A stretch of DNA of 41,090 bases from positions 1-41,090 of the IMG/VR virus record IMGVR_UViG_3300042896_000116; one strand, 5' to 3'. A program made the position numbers and the translations under genes. Position 1 is the stretch's first letter; every line of letters begins with the position of its first letter. Origin of the DNA: a virus. Below are positions 8,698-16,774 of the stretch, piece by piece. The notes under the pieces are model-generated. The model had not been told where the DNA came from. It did not search any database and saw nothing but the letters and a program-made list of their open reading frames with translations.

Positions 8698-9234
8698 ATG
8701 GGAACGATTAATCTTAAAACAGCATCAGGTGGCTCAGTCATCCTGAGTCCTGCTAATACAGCAACAGATGTGACTATTACAGTTCCTGCTAGTAATGCAG
8801 CTATGGCAGTGAATGGTCCTGCGTTTAGTGCTTATTGTTCAGCAACTCAAACACCTACAGCCAATATAGATACTAAAGTTTCATTTAATACTAAGTTATT
8901 TGATACTGCATCTGCTTATGACGCAACAACAAACTATAGATTTAACCCGCAAGTAGCCGGTTATTATCAGATTACAGCCGCTGTTTGTTGGAATGTCTCT
9001 GCTATAGCGGCTTACATCACAACTTCTTTAAGGAAAAATGGAACCGCTTATGCTTCAGTAGCTGTTCCTCAAAATGCAATAACACAAGTTGCGCCTTTAG
9101 TAACGGCTCTTGTATTTATGAATGGAACTACTGATTATGTGGAAGCTTTTTGCTCTAATGGTTCCGGAACATTTACTAATTTGATTTCATCAACAAATAC
9201 ATATTTCCAAGCAGCAATGGTAAGGAGCGCATAA
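8698..9234 (+). CDS. C1q/TNF-like trimeric tail protein
   Basis: This protein has 178 residues. Residues 1-38 are a short attachment module (GTINLKTASGGSVILSPANT-type), and residues about 40-178 resemble a C1q-like jelly roll: FSAYCSAT, then FNTKLFDT, then YRFNPQVAGYYQITAAV, ending with a surface FQAAMVRSA strand. Such domains trimerise and bind surface ligands. Base composition is AT-rich between two GC-richer fibre genes, suggesting gene-by-gene replacement. The ATG directly follows the previous stop, and GGAGAATAA serves as ribosome binding site. Confidence 0.7.
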   Translation: MGTINLKTASGGSVILSPANTATDVTITVPASNAAMAVNGPAFSAYCSATQTPTANIDTKVSFNTKLFDTASAYDATTNYRFNPQVAGYYQITAAVCWNVSAIAAYITTSLRKNGTAYASVAVPQNAITQVAPLVTALVFMNGTTDYVEAFCSNGSGTFTNLISSTNTYFQAAMVRSA

Positions 9235-10329
9235 ATGAGTATCTCAATTAACGGTACAGCGGGGCTCACGTTCAATGATGCTTCTACCCAGAACACAGCG
9301 GCTAAAGTCGGCATGGTCAATCGCATAATCAATGGCGATATGCGGATCGACCAGCGGAATGCCGGGGCTAGTGTGGCTGTCGGGGCAGGCACCTACAACA
9401 TAGACCGCTTTCAAACGGTTCGTTTTGGTAGCGCTGCAACTATGACTCAGCAGCGGGTTACTACGGCCCCTACCGGGTTCACCAACAGTCTGATGTTTAC
9501 GGTGGGCACCGCAGTGTCTCCCGGTGCAACCGATCAATCACAGATATACCAGTTAATTGAGGGTTACAACGTTGCTGATCTTGGGTGGGGCACTGCTAAT
9601 GCCCAAACCATCACACTGTCTTTTTGGGTTCGTTCATCGGTCACAGGTACATATGGCATTGGTGTAAGAAACGGTGGTGCAAACCGAGCATATGTTGCAT
9701 CGTACACAGTCAATAGCGCAAATATATTTGAGTACAAAACTGTAACCATTGCCGGAGATACTTCGGGGACATGGGCAACAGATAATACCGCTGGGCTTAC
9801 GGTGTTCTGGGATTTAGGTGTTGGTTCTACATACAGCCAATCCTCTGGCTCATGGCAGGCAAATTCATCCATTGCAGGATTGACTGGTGGAACTAAATTG
9901 ATTGCAACAGCCGCCGCCACCTTCTACATCACCGGAGTACAGCTAGAAAAAGGCAGCACAGCCACTAGCTTTGACTACCGTGACTATGGTCGTGAGTTGG
10001 CTATGTGTCAGAGGTATGGGTTGCGTGTTGAACAACAGCAAAACACTGGCGGTGTTTCCTCTGCCGCTGCTACGACAAACGTACGATTCACTTTTCCGGT
10101 GGTTATGCGGGCAACCCCAACCGCAGCATTGATAGTAGCAGGTTCTTGGATTGTAGGTAATGACTTTAGCGCTAACTACACGGCAAGCAGTGCGTCTATT
10201 ACGGCTCAGAACCTAACACCCGCAGGTGGTCGGGTGAACATTGGCGGGTTCACTTTTAGCACAAACGCTTTCGTCGCAGGTACAGATGCAGCTGGTACTG
10301 CGGTTATGTTTATGAGTGCGGAGATTTAA
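9235..10329 (+). CDS. Tail fibre / receptor-binding protein with carbohydrate-binding-like fold
   Basis: The product has 364 residues. The N-terminus ([18 protein letters not shown]) is a common phage fibre attachment module. The stretch [21 protein letters not shown] (27-47), followed by a beta-sandwich ending in [31 protein letters not shown] (near 232-262), is a recognisable module of many environmental phage tail proteins. The final 100 residues form another small beta domain. AAGGAGCGCATAA precedes the ATG. It is GC-richer than its upstream neighbour. Receptor recognition is inferred. Confidence 0.7.
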   Translation: MSISINGTAGLTFNDASTQNTAAKVGMVNRIINGDMRIDQRNAGASVAVGAGTYNIDRFQTVRFGSAATMTQQRVTTAPTGFTNSLMFTVGTAVSPGATDQSQIYQLIEGYNVADLGWGTANAQTITLSFWVRSSVTGTYGIGVRNGGANRAYVASYTVNSANIFEYKTVTIAGDTSGTWATDNTAGLTVFWDLGVGSTYSQSSGSWQANSSIAGLTGGTKLIATAAATFYITGVQLEKGSTATSFDYRDYGRELAMCQRYGLRVEQQQNTGGVSSAAATTNVRFTFPVVMRATPTAALIVAGSWIVGNDFSANYTASSASITAQNLTPAGGRVNIGGFTFSTNAFVAGTDAAGTAVMFMSAEI

Positions 10330-10330
10330 T

Positions 10331-10633
10331 ATGTATAAGCAGTGTAAAAACATAGATGGTTCTGTTGGAAATTGCGTCATCCGTTTATCAGATGGTGCCA
10401 GCATCCCCGCTGATCCAGCCAACACAGACTACGCAGATTATCTCAAGTGGCTGGCAAAAGGACATACGCCAGAGCCTGCCGATATTCCGCCAGCACCAAC
10501 GTACCAAGAGCTTCGAGCAGCAGCCTATCCTCCATTGGTAGATCTAATTGATGGACTGGTAAAGGATGATGCTGCACAGATTCAGGCGTACAAAGATGCT
10601 TGTTTAGCAGTAAAACTAATGTATCCAAAATGA
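10331..10633 (+). CDS. Putative tail-fibre assembly/accessory protein
   Basis: The protein has 100 residues. Its short beta N-terminus and acidic, proline-rich middle with [19 protein letters not shown] resemble the small proteins encoded next to tail fibres, sometimes called fibre assembly or XkdW-like. The C-terminus is an alpha-helical [20 protein letters not shown] segment. ATG 10331 has GGAGATTTAAT in front. A GTG at 10316 is in frame but lacks such a site. It overlaps the next gene by four bases. Confidence 0.55.
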   Translation: MYKQCKNIDGSVGNCVIRLSDGASIPADPANTDYADYLKWLAKGHTPEPADIPPAPTYQELRAAAYPPLVDLIDGLVKDDAAQIQAYKDACLAVKLMYPK

Positions 10634-10962
10634 TTATTTTGTTTGCCTTTCTCTATTGCTATGTGTTTTGGCTTCTTTATATCCTTGTAATGGGGCTATA
10701 CCGTGCTTCACTTGATGGAAGGCTTACTGGTTTAGCTAAGTGGCTTGCTTATCCTGTAGTAGCTTTAGCTATTCTGATTGACATCATATGCAATATAACA
10801 ATTGCTTCTGTATTATTCTTAGAATTGCCAAAAGAACTATTAGTTACTTCAAGATTATCTCGTTATATCAATGTTGATACAGGATGGCGTAAAGTTAATG
10901 CAACTTGGCTTTGTAATAACTTGCTTGATTATTTTGATCCTTCTGGAACTCACTGCAAGTAA
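10630..10962 (+). CDS. Small integral membrane protein in the tail region
   Basis: The product has 110 residues. Two strongly hydrophobic segments (about 2-22 and 36-62) predict two transmembrane helices. A soluble C-terminal tail contains [20 protein letters not shown]. That tail motif is seen in membrane proteins of several environmental phages as I remember them; no function is known. The start ATG overlaps the previous stop (ATGA). Position between fibre and hub genes is unusual for lysis proteins, so it may modify the host envelope. Confidence 0.6.
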   Translation: MIILFAFLYCYVFWLLYILVMGLYRASLDGRLTGLAKWLAYPVVALAILIDIICNITIASVLFLELPKELLVTSRLSRYINVDTGWRKVNATWLCNNLLDYFDPSGTHCK

Positions 10963-10992
10963 AATGCTGATAACTTTAATATAAAGATCAAT

Positions 10993-12597
10993 ATGGCAGA
11001 TTACCAACGACTTCGTACTCCTTTTGTTAATATGTCGTTTACTCCAGACGTGCCTTCAAATGCACTTGGAGTAAATGAATATAACATTGGGCGTAATATT
11101 GAGGCTGATGTTCGTGGAGTAAAGAAGATTGGTGGAGAACAAGCAATTCTTTCTGCAATTCCGGGTCATCCTGTATTTATGGATGGTGGATTTAGAACAG
11201 AAGCTTTGTGGGTTTATATTGTTGCTACTCGTGAAGGCAAATGGTATATGGTCACTGCTAGTGGCATTACCAATATTACACCTGGTGTTGGAGCTAATCC
11301 TGCTGTAGCTCTTTCTGGTTATTCTGATGATGTAAATATTACTACTTCATGGGTAGGTACTGTATTTTTTATTAATGATGGATTGCGTAATCCAATGCAG
11401 TTTTTGCCTACTGCTACTGAAATTACGATTACAACAGATTCTGAATGGAATTACACATCTGGTGTACTTGCAACAAGAGCAGGGTTTGTTCGTAACTTTT
11501 GTTCCCCCAATGTTGGTAACATTCTTATTGCAGGAAATTTGACAGAAGATCTATCTGGTGGAACTACTGTCAACTATCCAACAACTGTACGTTGGTCACA
11601 AGCATTTGCCAATACTGGAGTGCCTGGCACTTGGATGCCTACATTGACGAACATTGCCAATGAACAAGAAATTCCAGTTCGTGGACCTATCATTGATGGA
11701 TTCTTCCTTGGTGGAAATTTCTATGTATGCTCATATTGGGACACGGTAATTTTTTCTCCAATAAGCTATACAAATAGCACTGCTCCTATTTTTGGAGTAC
11801 GGTTGTTCAATCAAGGTCGTGGATTAATAAACAATAACTGCTGGACAAATACTGATGCTAATGTTTATGGCGTAGATAGTCGAGATATTTGGGTATTTGA
11901 TGGTTCCAACTTTAATCCATTGGGAAATCAAAAAGTCAGAGATTACTTTTTTAGCAATTTGAGTGCAACTTATTCTGATCGTGTTTTTGTTGTAAATAAC
12001 ACTCAAAAGAACCAAGTTGAGATTTATTACCCTGATCTCACATCTACTGGTTGGTGTAACAAGATGTTGGCATGGAGATATGATTTAAACGTCTGGAATG
12101 CCCCCAAGGACATAGCTAATGCATGTAATGCGTGTGAAGCTCCCAAGTGGATTTCTGGAGCTTTTAAATACGCTTCTAGAACTGTTACTTATGCTCAAGG
12201 TGGGGTTGATAGTTCTCAACTTATTCAAACTAATATTGGAAACTCCTTTATTAATTCTGCACCAATTCCAACATTGTTTGAACGTAATAATGTAAGTTTG
12301 CAGACAGAAAAAGGGCCTGTTCCTTATTCAGCTAAAGTTTACATTCATAGATTACTTCCTGAAATAGCTGGTACTGGAAGTATTGATGTTACTGTTGGTG
12401 GATCAAATTCCACTGCTCAAACACCTGTATATGGTCAAACAGGACATACGGTAATTAATACTGATAATCCTTGGGTAACAACTCAGCAGAATAATGTTAG
12501 AACCATTTCTGTTAAAGTGGAATCCAATGATGCTACAGATACTTGGAATCTGACTGCACTTAATTGGCAAGCAACTGTTGTTGAGGATTCGTTCTAA
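10993..12597 (+). CDS. Tail hub / packaged-DNA stabilisation protein (P22 gp10-like)
   Basis: This 534-residue beta-rich protein starts with a pattern (MADYQRLRTPFVNMSFTPD, later NIEADVRGVKKIGGEQAIL) like P22 gp10-type proteins, which plug the portal after packaging. It has propeller-like repeats, including RPMQFLP-like, GNFYVCSYWDTVIFSPISY and DSRDIWVFDGSN segments, and a C-terminal beta sandwich ending QATVVEDSF. Length is somewhat above P22 gp10 (472 aa). It sits just before the long tail protein and shares the TAATG stop/start with it. A weak ribosome binding site precedes ATG 10993. Confidence 0.65.
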   Translation: MADYQRLRTPFVNMSFTPDVPSNALGVNEYNIGRNIEADVRGVKKIGGEQAILSAIPGHPVFMDGGFRTEALWVYIVATREGKWYMVTASGITNITPGVGANPAVALSGYSDDVNITTSWVGTVFFINDGLRNPMQFLPTATEITITTDSEWNYTSGVLATRAGFVRNFCSPNVGNILIAGNLTEDLSGGTTVNYPTTVRWSQAFANTGVPGTWMPTLTNIANEQEIPVRGPIIDGFFLGGNFYVCSYWDTVIFSPISYTNSTAPIFGVRLFNQGRGLINNNCWTNTDANVYGVDSRDIWVFDGSNFNPLGNQKVRDYFFSNLSATYSDRVFVVNNTQKNQVEIYYPDLTSTGWCNKMLAWRYDLNVWNAPKDIANACNACEAPKWISGAFKYASRTVTYAQGGVDSSQLIQTNIGNSFINSAPIPTLFERNNVSLQTEKGPVPYSAKVYIHRLLPEIAGTGSIDVTVGGSNSTAQTPVYGQTGHTVINTDNPWVTTQQNNVRTISVKVESNDATDTWNLTALNWQATVVEDSF

Positions 12598-14756
12598 TGC
12601 CTTACGCTCTTGACGGAAATCCGACATTATCAGAAATATCTGATGCAATAAATTATTTGCTGGCTAATTTGAATGCAGGAGTTCCGGCGCAGTCTTATCC
12701 TGTTTCCAATGATCCAACTACTGGTTTTGTTTCCAACACTATTGGTAATATTATTCAATACCAATATAGATATTTGGATATTAAATATGCAGACAATAAT
12801 TCTGGATTAAACTTTTCTGACAATCCTTATGGGCGTTTGTATTTCGGTATTCGTAATGATGACTCTGTAGATGAAAGTTCCAATCCTGCTGATTACACAT
12901 GGGTTCAAGTAACAGGTGGTTTTGGAGTTGATAAGGTTTTATGGATTACCACATCAGGTGGTAGACATGCTACTTTTGCTGTTTCTCAAGAAGCACCTGA
13001 TCAAAATCAAAATTGGCGTGTCGTTCCAGTTCGATCAATTGACCTTGATAATCCTTTTGCAGTTTTTAATCAATATTTGATTATTAAATATGCAACTAAT
13101 TCTGTAGGTGCTGGCTTTACTTCTACACCTTCTGGTAATTCTTTTTACGGGATTTACACAAGTACAGATGGTTCGGTTTCTACTGATCCCACTGCTTATG
13201 AATGGTCGCCATTTGCTTTCGGTACAACTTACAAAATGTACTATCGGTGTTTTGGTGGTCGTAATATTGATTTATTGCCAAGCACTTATAAACCTGTAGG
13301 TTTTATTGAATATAAAAATGAAGTTTTAAATCTTGATGTTTCTACATTAGGAACAACTGATTCAATTGGAATTATTTCTGATACTCCGCTAATTGTTCAA
13401 TCGCCATATCAATACTTTTTAGTTAGATATGCTGATGATATTTTTGGAGCAGGAATCAGTTCTAATCCAACAGGTAAATCTTTTTATGGATTGCAATCAT
13501 CTGAAGTTTTGACTTTAGATAGTAATCCTGCTGATTACATGTGGTTTGCTGCTGGCGGAACATTTTTGACTCAAATTAATTTGTGGTCACGAACTGCTAG
13601 TGGGAATACTGTTCAACTAAGTTTGACGTTAGATGCTCCTGATGTTTCTGGTTGGGAAAATATTTCTCAACAAACAGATGTTCTAGATCCATACATAAAT
13701 GTATATGCTCGTTCAGGTGCTGTAGTTACCAATCTTACCAGTCCTGCTGATGGACGATTGGCCTACTCTACTCCCGGAGCTAATGGCATTATTAACATTA
13801 ATCTTGACACTTATGGTCAAGGTAAAAATACTGGTGGATTTACCATTAATCCTTTAACTACGGCTTCTATTGCTGTAGATTCGTTTGGGCGTATATCCCA
13901 AGTAGGTAATACTGATCAAGTTCGCTTTAGTTCTATGTTGACTCATGCAACAGCAGGACAAACAGCATTTACTTTTTCTAATGCTCAAGCAGATCAAATT
14001 TTGGTTTTTAGAAATGGTTGTTTTTTAAAACCAATTACTGATTACACAAGAACATCAACTGCAGTTACTTTTGCAAATGCCTGTGTTTTAAATGATGTAA
14101 TTGCAATATATTACATACGATTGATTGATGGTACTACTTCTGCTGACAAAGTACCATTTGTTACAACAACAGTAACCTTAAGTAATGGTCAAACAGTTAT
14201 TCCATCTACTTATTCTGATGGTTCAGAACTTTTGTTTTTAAATGGGGTTTTGATTGTTGACAGTGATTATTCATATTACGGAACAAATCAAGGATATGTT
14301 TTAAATAATCCAGTATCTGGTGGTAGTTTAGTTGTTGTATCTTTTTCATTTAACAATGCAAATGTGTTAATTTTTGGTGAAAACTATGCTGAATCTTCTG
14401 CTGGTTCTACAAATATAGTATTTGCAACTCCGTTTTATCGTAATTCACATCTAATGTGGTTTAACGGCGCTTTATTAAGGCCAGGTACTGATTACACAAT
14501 GCCTGGAGCTAGTATATTAACTTATAACTATACGATAATAGGGGCATTAAGTTATAGTGGACAACCAACACAATTCTGTTCATTTAATAGTGCTGGTGAG
14601 GCTTCTGTATCTTCTGTAGGTTCTGCTGGTGTACTTGGATATGATGTCCCAATTGAATTTGAATCACAACCTACAATTCAAGATATGTTTAAGAAAATGC
14701 AGAAAGAAATTAATTCCTTGAAACGTCAAGTTAAATTAATGAAAGATTCAAAATGA
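12597..14756 (+). CDS. Long repeat-containing tail protein
   Basis: The protein has 719 residues and two sets of internal repeats. Set one has three copies (about 57-140, 159-232 and 272-353) with the pattern YADxxxGxGxSSNPxGxSFYG ... NPADYxW ... APD. Set two has three copies (about 455-650) with the pattern FxNGxxLxPxTDYT, as in many phage fibre head domains. The C-terminal 30 residues (MFKKMQKEINSLKRQVKLM) form a likely coiled coil for trimerisation. It lies between the tail hub and the Gp10-C-like protein and probably forms the main tail spike or fibre. The ATG overlaps the previous stop codon. Confidence 0.7.
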   Translation: MPYALDGNPTLSEISDAINYLLANLNAGVPAQSYPVSNDPTTGFVSNTIGNIIQYQYRYLDIKYADNNSGLNFSDNPYGRLYFGIRNDDSVDESSNPADYTWVQVTGGFGVDKVLWITTSGGRHATFAVSQEAPDQNQNWRVVPVRSIDLDNPFAVFNQYLIIKYATNSVGAGFTSTPSGNSFYGIYTSTDGSVSTDPTAYEWSPFAFGTTYKMYYRCFGGRNIDLLPSTYKPVGFIEYKNEVLNLDVSTLGTTDSIGIISDTPLIVQSPYQYFLVRYADDIFGAGISSNPTGKSFYGLQSSEVLTLDSNPADYMWFAAGGTFLTQINLWSRTASGNTVQLSLTLDAPDVSGWENISQQTDVLDPYINVYARSGAVVTNLTSPADGRLAYSTPGANGIININLDTYGQGKNTGGFTINPLTTASIAVDSFGRISQVGNTDQVRFSSMLTHATAGQTAFTFSNAQADQILVFRNGCFLKPITDYTRTSTAVTFANACVLNDVIAIYYIRLIDGTTSADKVPFVTTTVTLSNGQTVIPSTYSDGSELLFLNGVLIVDSDYSYYGTNQGYVLNNPVSGGSLVVVSFSFNNANVLIFGENYAESSAGSTNIVFATPFYRNSHLMWFNGALLRPGTDYTMPGASILTYNYTIIGALSYSGQPTQFCSFNSAGEASVSSVGSAGVLGYDVPIEFESQPTIQDMFKKMQKEINSLKRQVKLMKDSK

Positions 14757-15346
14757 CTCAAGCCATCAATTTAGCCAATTTTGCTAATAATCTTGATACT
14801 TCAGGAAATGTAAATCCTTCAGTATTAAATGCTCCTGTTCCTTTGTCAAAAGGTGGAACTGGCGCTACCACTGCAGCAGCAGCGGCAACAGCATTGGCGA
14901 CTGCATTTGGCAATCTTCTTTTTCCTGTTGGTTCAATTTATATTAATGCAGGAGTTTCTACTAATCCAGCAACTCTTTTGGGTTTTGGTACTTGGATAGC
15001 ATTTGGAGCAGGACAAGTTGCTGTTGGCATTAACGGAAGTGATTCTTCTTTTAATACGCTAAATCAAACTGGTGGAAATAAAGATGCAATTGTTGTATCG
15101 CATAATCATACTGCCAGCACTAATACAATTTCAGATCACGTTCATACAAGTTATTCTATTGATTACACTGGATCAGGTTCATATAACGTAGCTGGTGATG
15201 CTTATAGAGGGGTTTTAAATGGAAGAGCAACATCAGCGGCGGGTAGTCATAATCATACGGTTGCAATTGATTCTGCTGGTGGCACTGGGGCTAATGCAAA
15301 CTTGCAGCCTTATATTGTTGTTTGTATGTGGAAACGTACTGCTTAA
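14753..15346 (+). CDS. Gp10-C-terminal-like tail tip protein with histidine metal motifs
   Basis: The product has 197 residues. An N-terminal linker with VPLSKGGTGATTAAAAATA is followed by LFPVGSIYINAGVSTNPATL and LGFGTWIAFGAGQVAVGI. This is a strong signature of the T4 Gp10 C-terminal/collar-type domain found in many fibre tips. HNHT (two copies) and HVHT motifs lie between residues 120 and 165. In related proteins such His pairs bind metal ions along the trimer axis. The last residues (LQPYIVVCMWKRTA) are the usual end of this family. It overlaps the preceding gene by ATGA. Confidence 0.8.
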   Translation: MTQAINLANFANNLDTSGNVNPSVLNAPVPLSKGGTGATTAAAAATALATAFGNLLFPVGSIYINAGVSTNPATLLGFGTWIAFGAGQVAVGINGSDSSFNTLNQTGGNKDAIVVSHNHTASTNTISDHVHTSYSIDYTGSGSYNVAGDAYRGVLNGRATSAAGSHNHTVAIDSAGGTGANANLQPYIVVCMWKRTA

Positions 15347-15355
15347 AGGATAATC

Positions 15356-15676
15356 ATGGGCGCTCCAACGGCAAATGTACAACCATCACAACCGACAGGA
15401 ACAGGTAGTCTTACACCTGTTTCCAATAATGGCGGGAAAGCTGGTGGAAGTGGTAAAAGTGGAATGAGTTCTATTCAGCCAAGTAGTCAAACCTTGACGG
15501 CTGATACTGCTCAACCTGCTATGGGCGCTCCTGCTGCTTATTCCAATACGATTACTCCAGATCAAACAGCACCTGGTTTAAATCAATCAACTCCATCTAC
15601 ACAGATGGGTTCCGGTAAAAATGGGATTGCAGGAGCAAATACCAATCAACCACAAACATTTGGCAAGGGGCAATAA
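15356..15676 (+). CDS. Small low-complexity virion-region protein
   Basis: The product has 106 residues, rich in Gln, Pro, Ser, Gly and Thr and probably disordered. It contains two GKSGM/GKNGI-type motifs. A similar small protein stands at this position in other environmental podoviruses as I remember them. No function is known, and no membrane segment or enzyme motif is seen. AAAGGATAATC precedes the ATG. Confidence 0.5.
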   Translation: MGAPTANVQPSQPTGTGSLTPVSNNGGKAGGSGKSGMSSIQPSSQTLTADTAQPAMGAPAAYSNTITPDQTAPGLNQSTPSTQMGSGKNGIAGANTNQPQTFGKGQ

Positions 15677-15678
15677 TC

Positions 15679-16407
15679 ATGGGTATGAGTGGCGGAAAAT
15701 CATCAGGCAATCAAACAACTCAGGTACAGATGACGCCTGAACAAAAAGAACTTCTTAAAGCACAAACAGGTTTTCTTACTGAAACAGCACTTCCTGCTTA
15801 TCAAAAGACTATTGCTGGTGCTGGTGATGTTTATGGAACTACTGCTCCAGCTACTCAAGCTGCTGCAACCAATGCCATGAATGTTGCACAACAAACTGGA
15901 AATGTTCAACAAGGCGTAGGGACTGCTGGTCTTCTAGGTGGCGCTGCGGGACTTGCTTCATTGTTTGGTCCTCAATATGAACAAAACCAAATTCAAGGCG
16001 CTCTACAAGCTGGTAAAGAATCTGCTCGTGAATCACAAGCTGGTCAAAATGCCATGTATGGTGCTGCTGGTGGACTAGGTAGTTCTAGACAAGCTTTGGC
16101 TGATACAAATATGGCTAGTCTGAATGCACAACGTCAAGCGACTGCTGCTGCTGATGCACAAGCCAAAGTACAAGCCAATAAAGCTGCTGCTGCTGGTGCT
16201 TTGATGGGAGCAGGACAAACTGCTCTTACAGGCGCTCAACAATCTGCTGCTTCACAAATTGGTTATGCTGGTTCACCACAAGATCTTTTTAGCAAGTATG
16301 CTTCAGTTGTTTTTGGTACACCACAAGCCTCTACTACTGCTAACTTTACTGGTACTCAAGGTGGAACAAGTCAAGGTTCTAGCAAGAGTAGTGGTCTTAA
16401 ATTTTAA
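15679..16407 (+). CDS. Putative internal virion / DNA ejection protein
   Basis: The protein has 242 residues and is very rich in Ala, Gln and Gly. N-terminal residues 18-50 (MTPEQKELLKAQTGFLTE) are helical, and the middle holds AAGGLGSSRQALADTNMASL and long Ala/Gln helices. Small Ala-rich proteins downstream of tail genes in podoviruses are usually ejected with the DNA. The start follows AAGGGGCAATAATC. Role inferred from position and composition. Confidence 0.55.
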   Translation: MGMSGGKSSGNQTTQVQMTPEQKELLKAQTGFLTETALPAYQKTIAGAGDVYGTTAPATQAAATNAMNVAQQTGNVQQGVGTAGLLGGAAGLASLFGPQYEQNQIQGALQAGKESARESQAGQNAMYGAAGGLGSSRQALADTNMASLNAQRQATAAADAQAKVQANKAAAAGALMGAGQTALTGAQQSAASQIGYAGSPQDLFSKYASVVFGTPQASTTANFTGTQGGTSQGSSKSSGLKF

Positions 16408-16416
16408 GGAAAAAAA

Positions 16417-16773
16417 ATGGCTGATAATCCTTTTGGAGGTCTAGGTCTAAGCCAGATGGGAAAAGATTTCTCTACTGGTGGCGGTGAAACTTTAGCAAAA
16501 TTAGGAATTGCTCCTCCTTTGCAATTATTAGCGGGGACAATTTTAAATTCAATATCCGGTGGTGATTCCGAATGGGGTAAAAAATTGCTTACACCTTCCG
16601 CTACTGTTGGAGTTGCGCCCGTTACGGCAAATGTTGTGAAACAACCAAATACTTCTACTCTGCCTGCAGTTGATCCATTTAGTAATGCAACAGTTACTAC
16701 TTCACCAGTAACACAATCAACAATTGCTCCACATCCATTAGATGCTTGGTCTCAAATAAATAAGGTGCAATAA
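16417..16773 (+). CDS. Small protein in the ejection-protein cluster
   Basis: The product has 118 residues. A Gly-rich N-terminus (NPFGGLGLSQMGKDF) and a short hydrophobic helix near residues 30-50 are followed by a Thr/Pro/Val-rich, probably disordered C-terminus. AAGGAAAAAA precedes the ATG, and one base separates its stop from the next ATG. It is likely a minor virion component. No family is recognised. Confidence 0.5.
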   Translation: MADNPFGGLGLSQMGKDFSTGGGETLAKLGIAPPLQLLAGTILNSISGGDSEWGKKLLTPSATVGVAPVTANVVKQPNTSTLPAVDPFSNATVTTSPVTQSTIAPHPLDAWSQINKVQ

Positions 16774-16774
16774 A

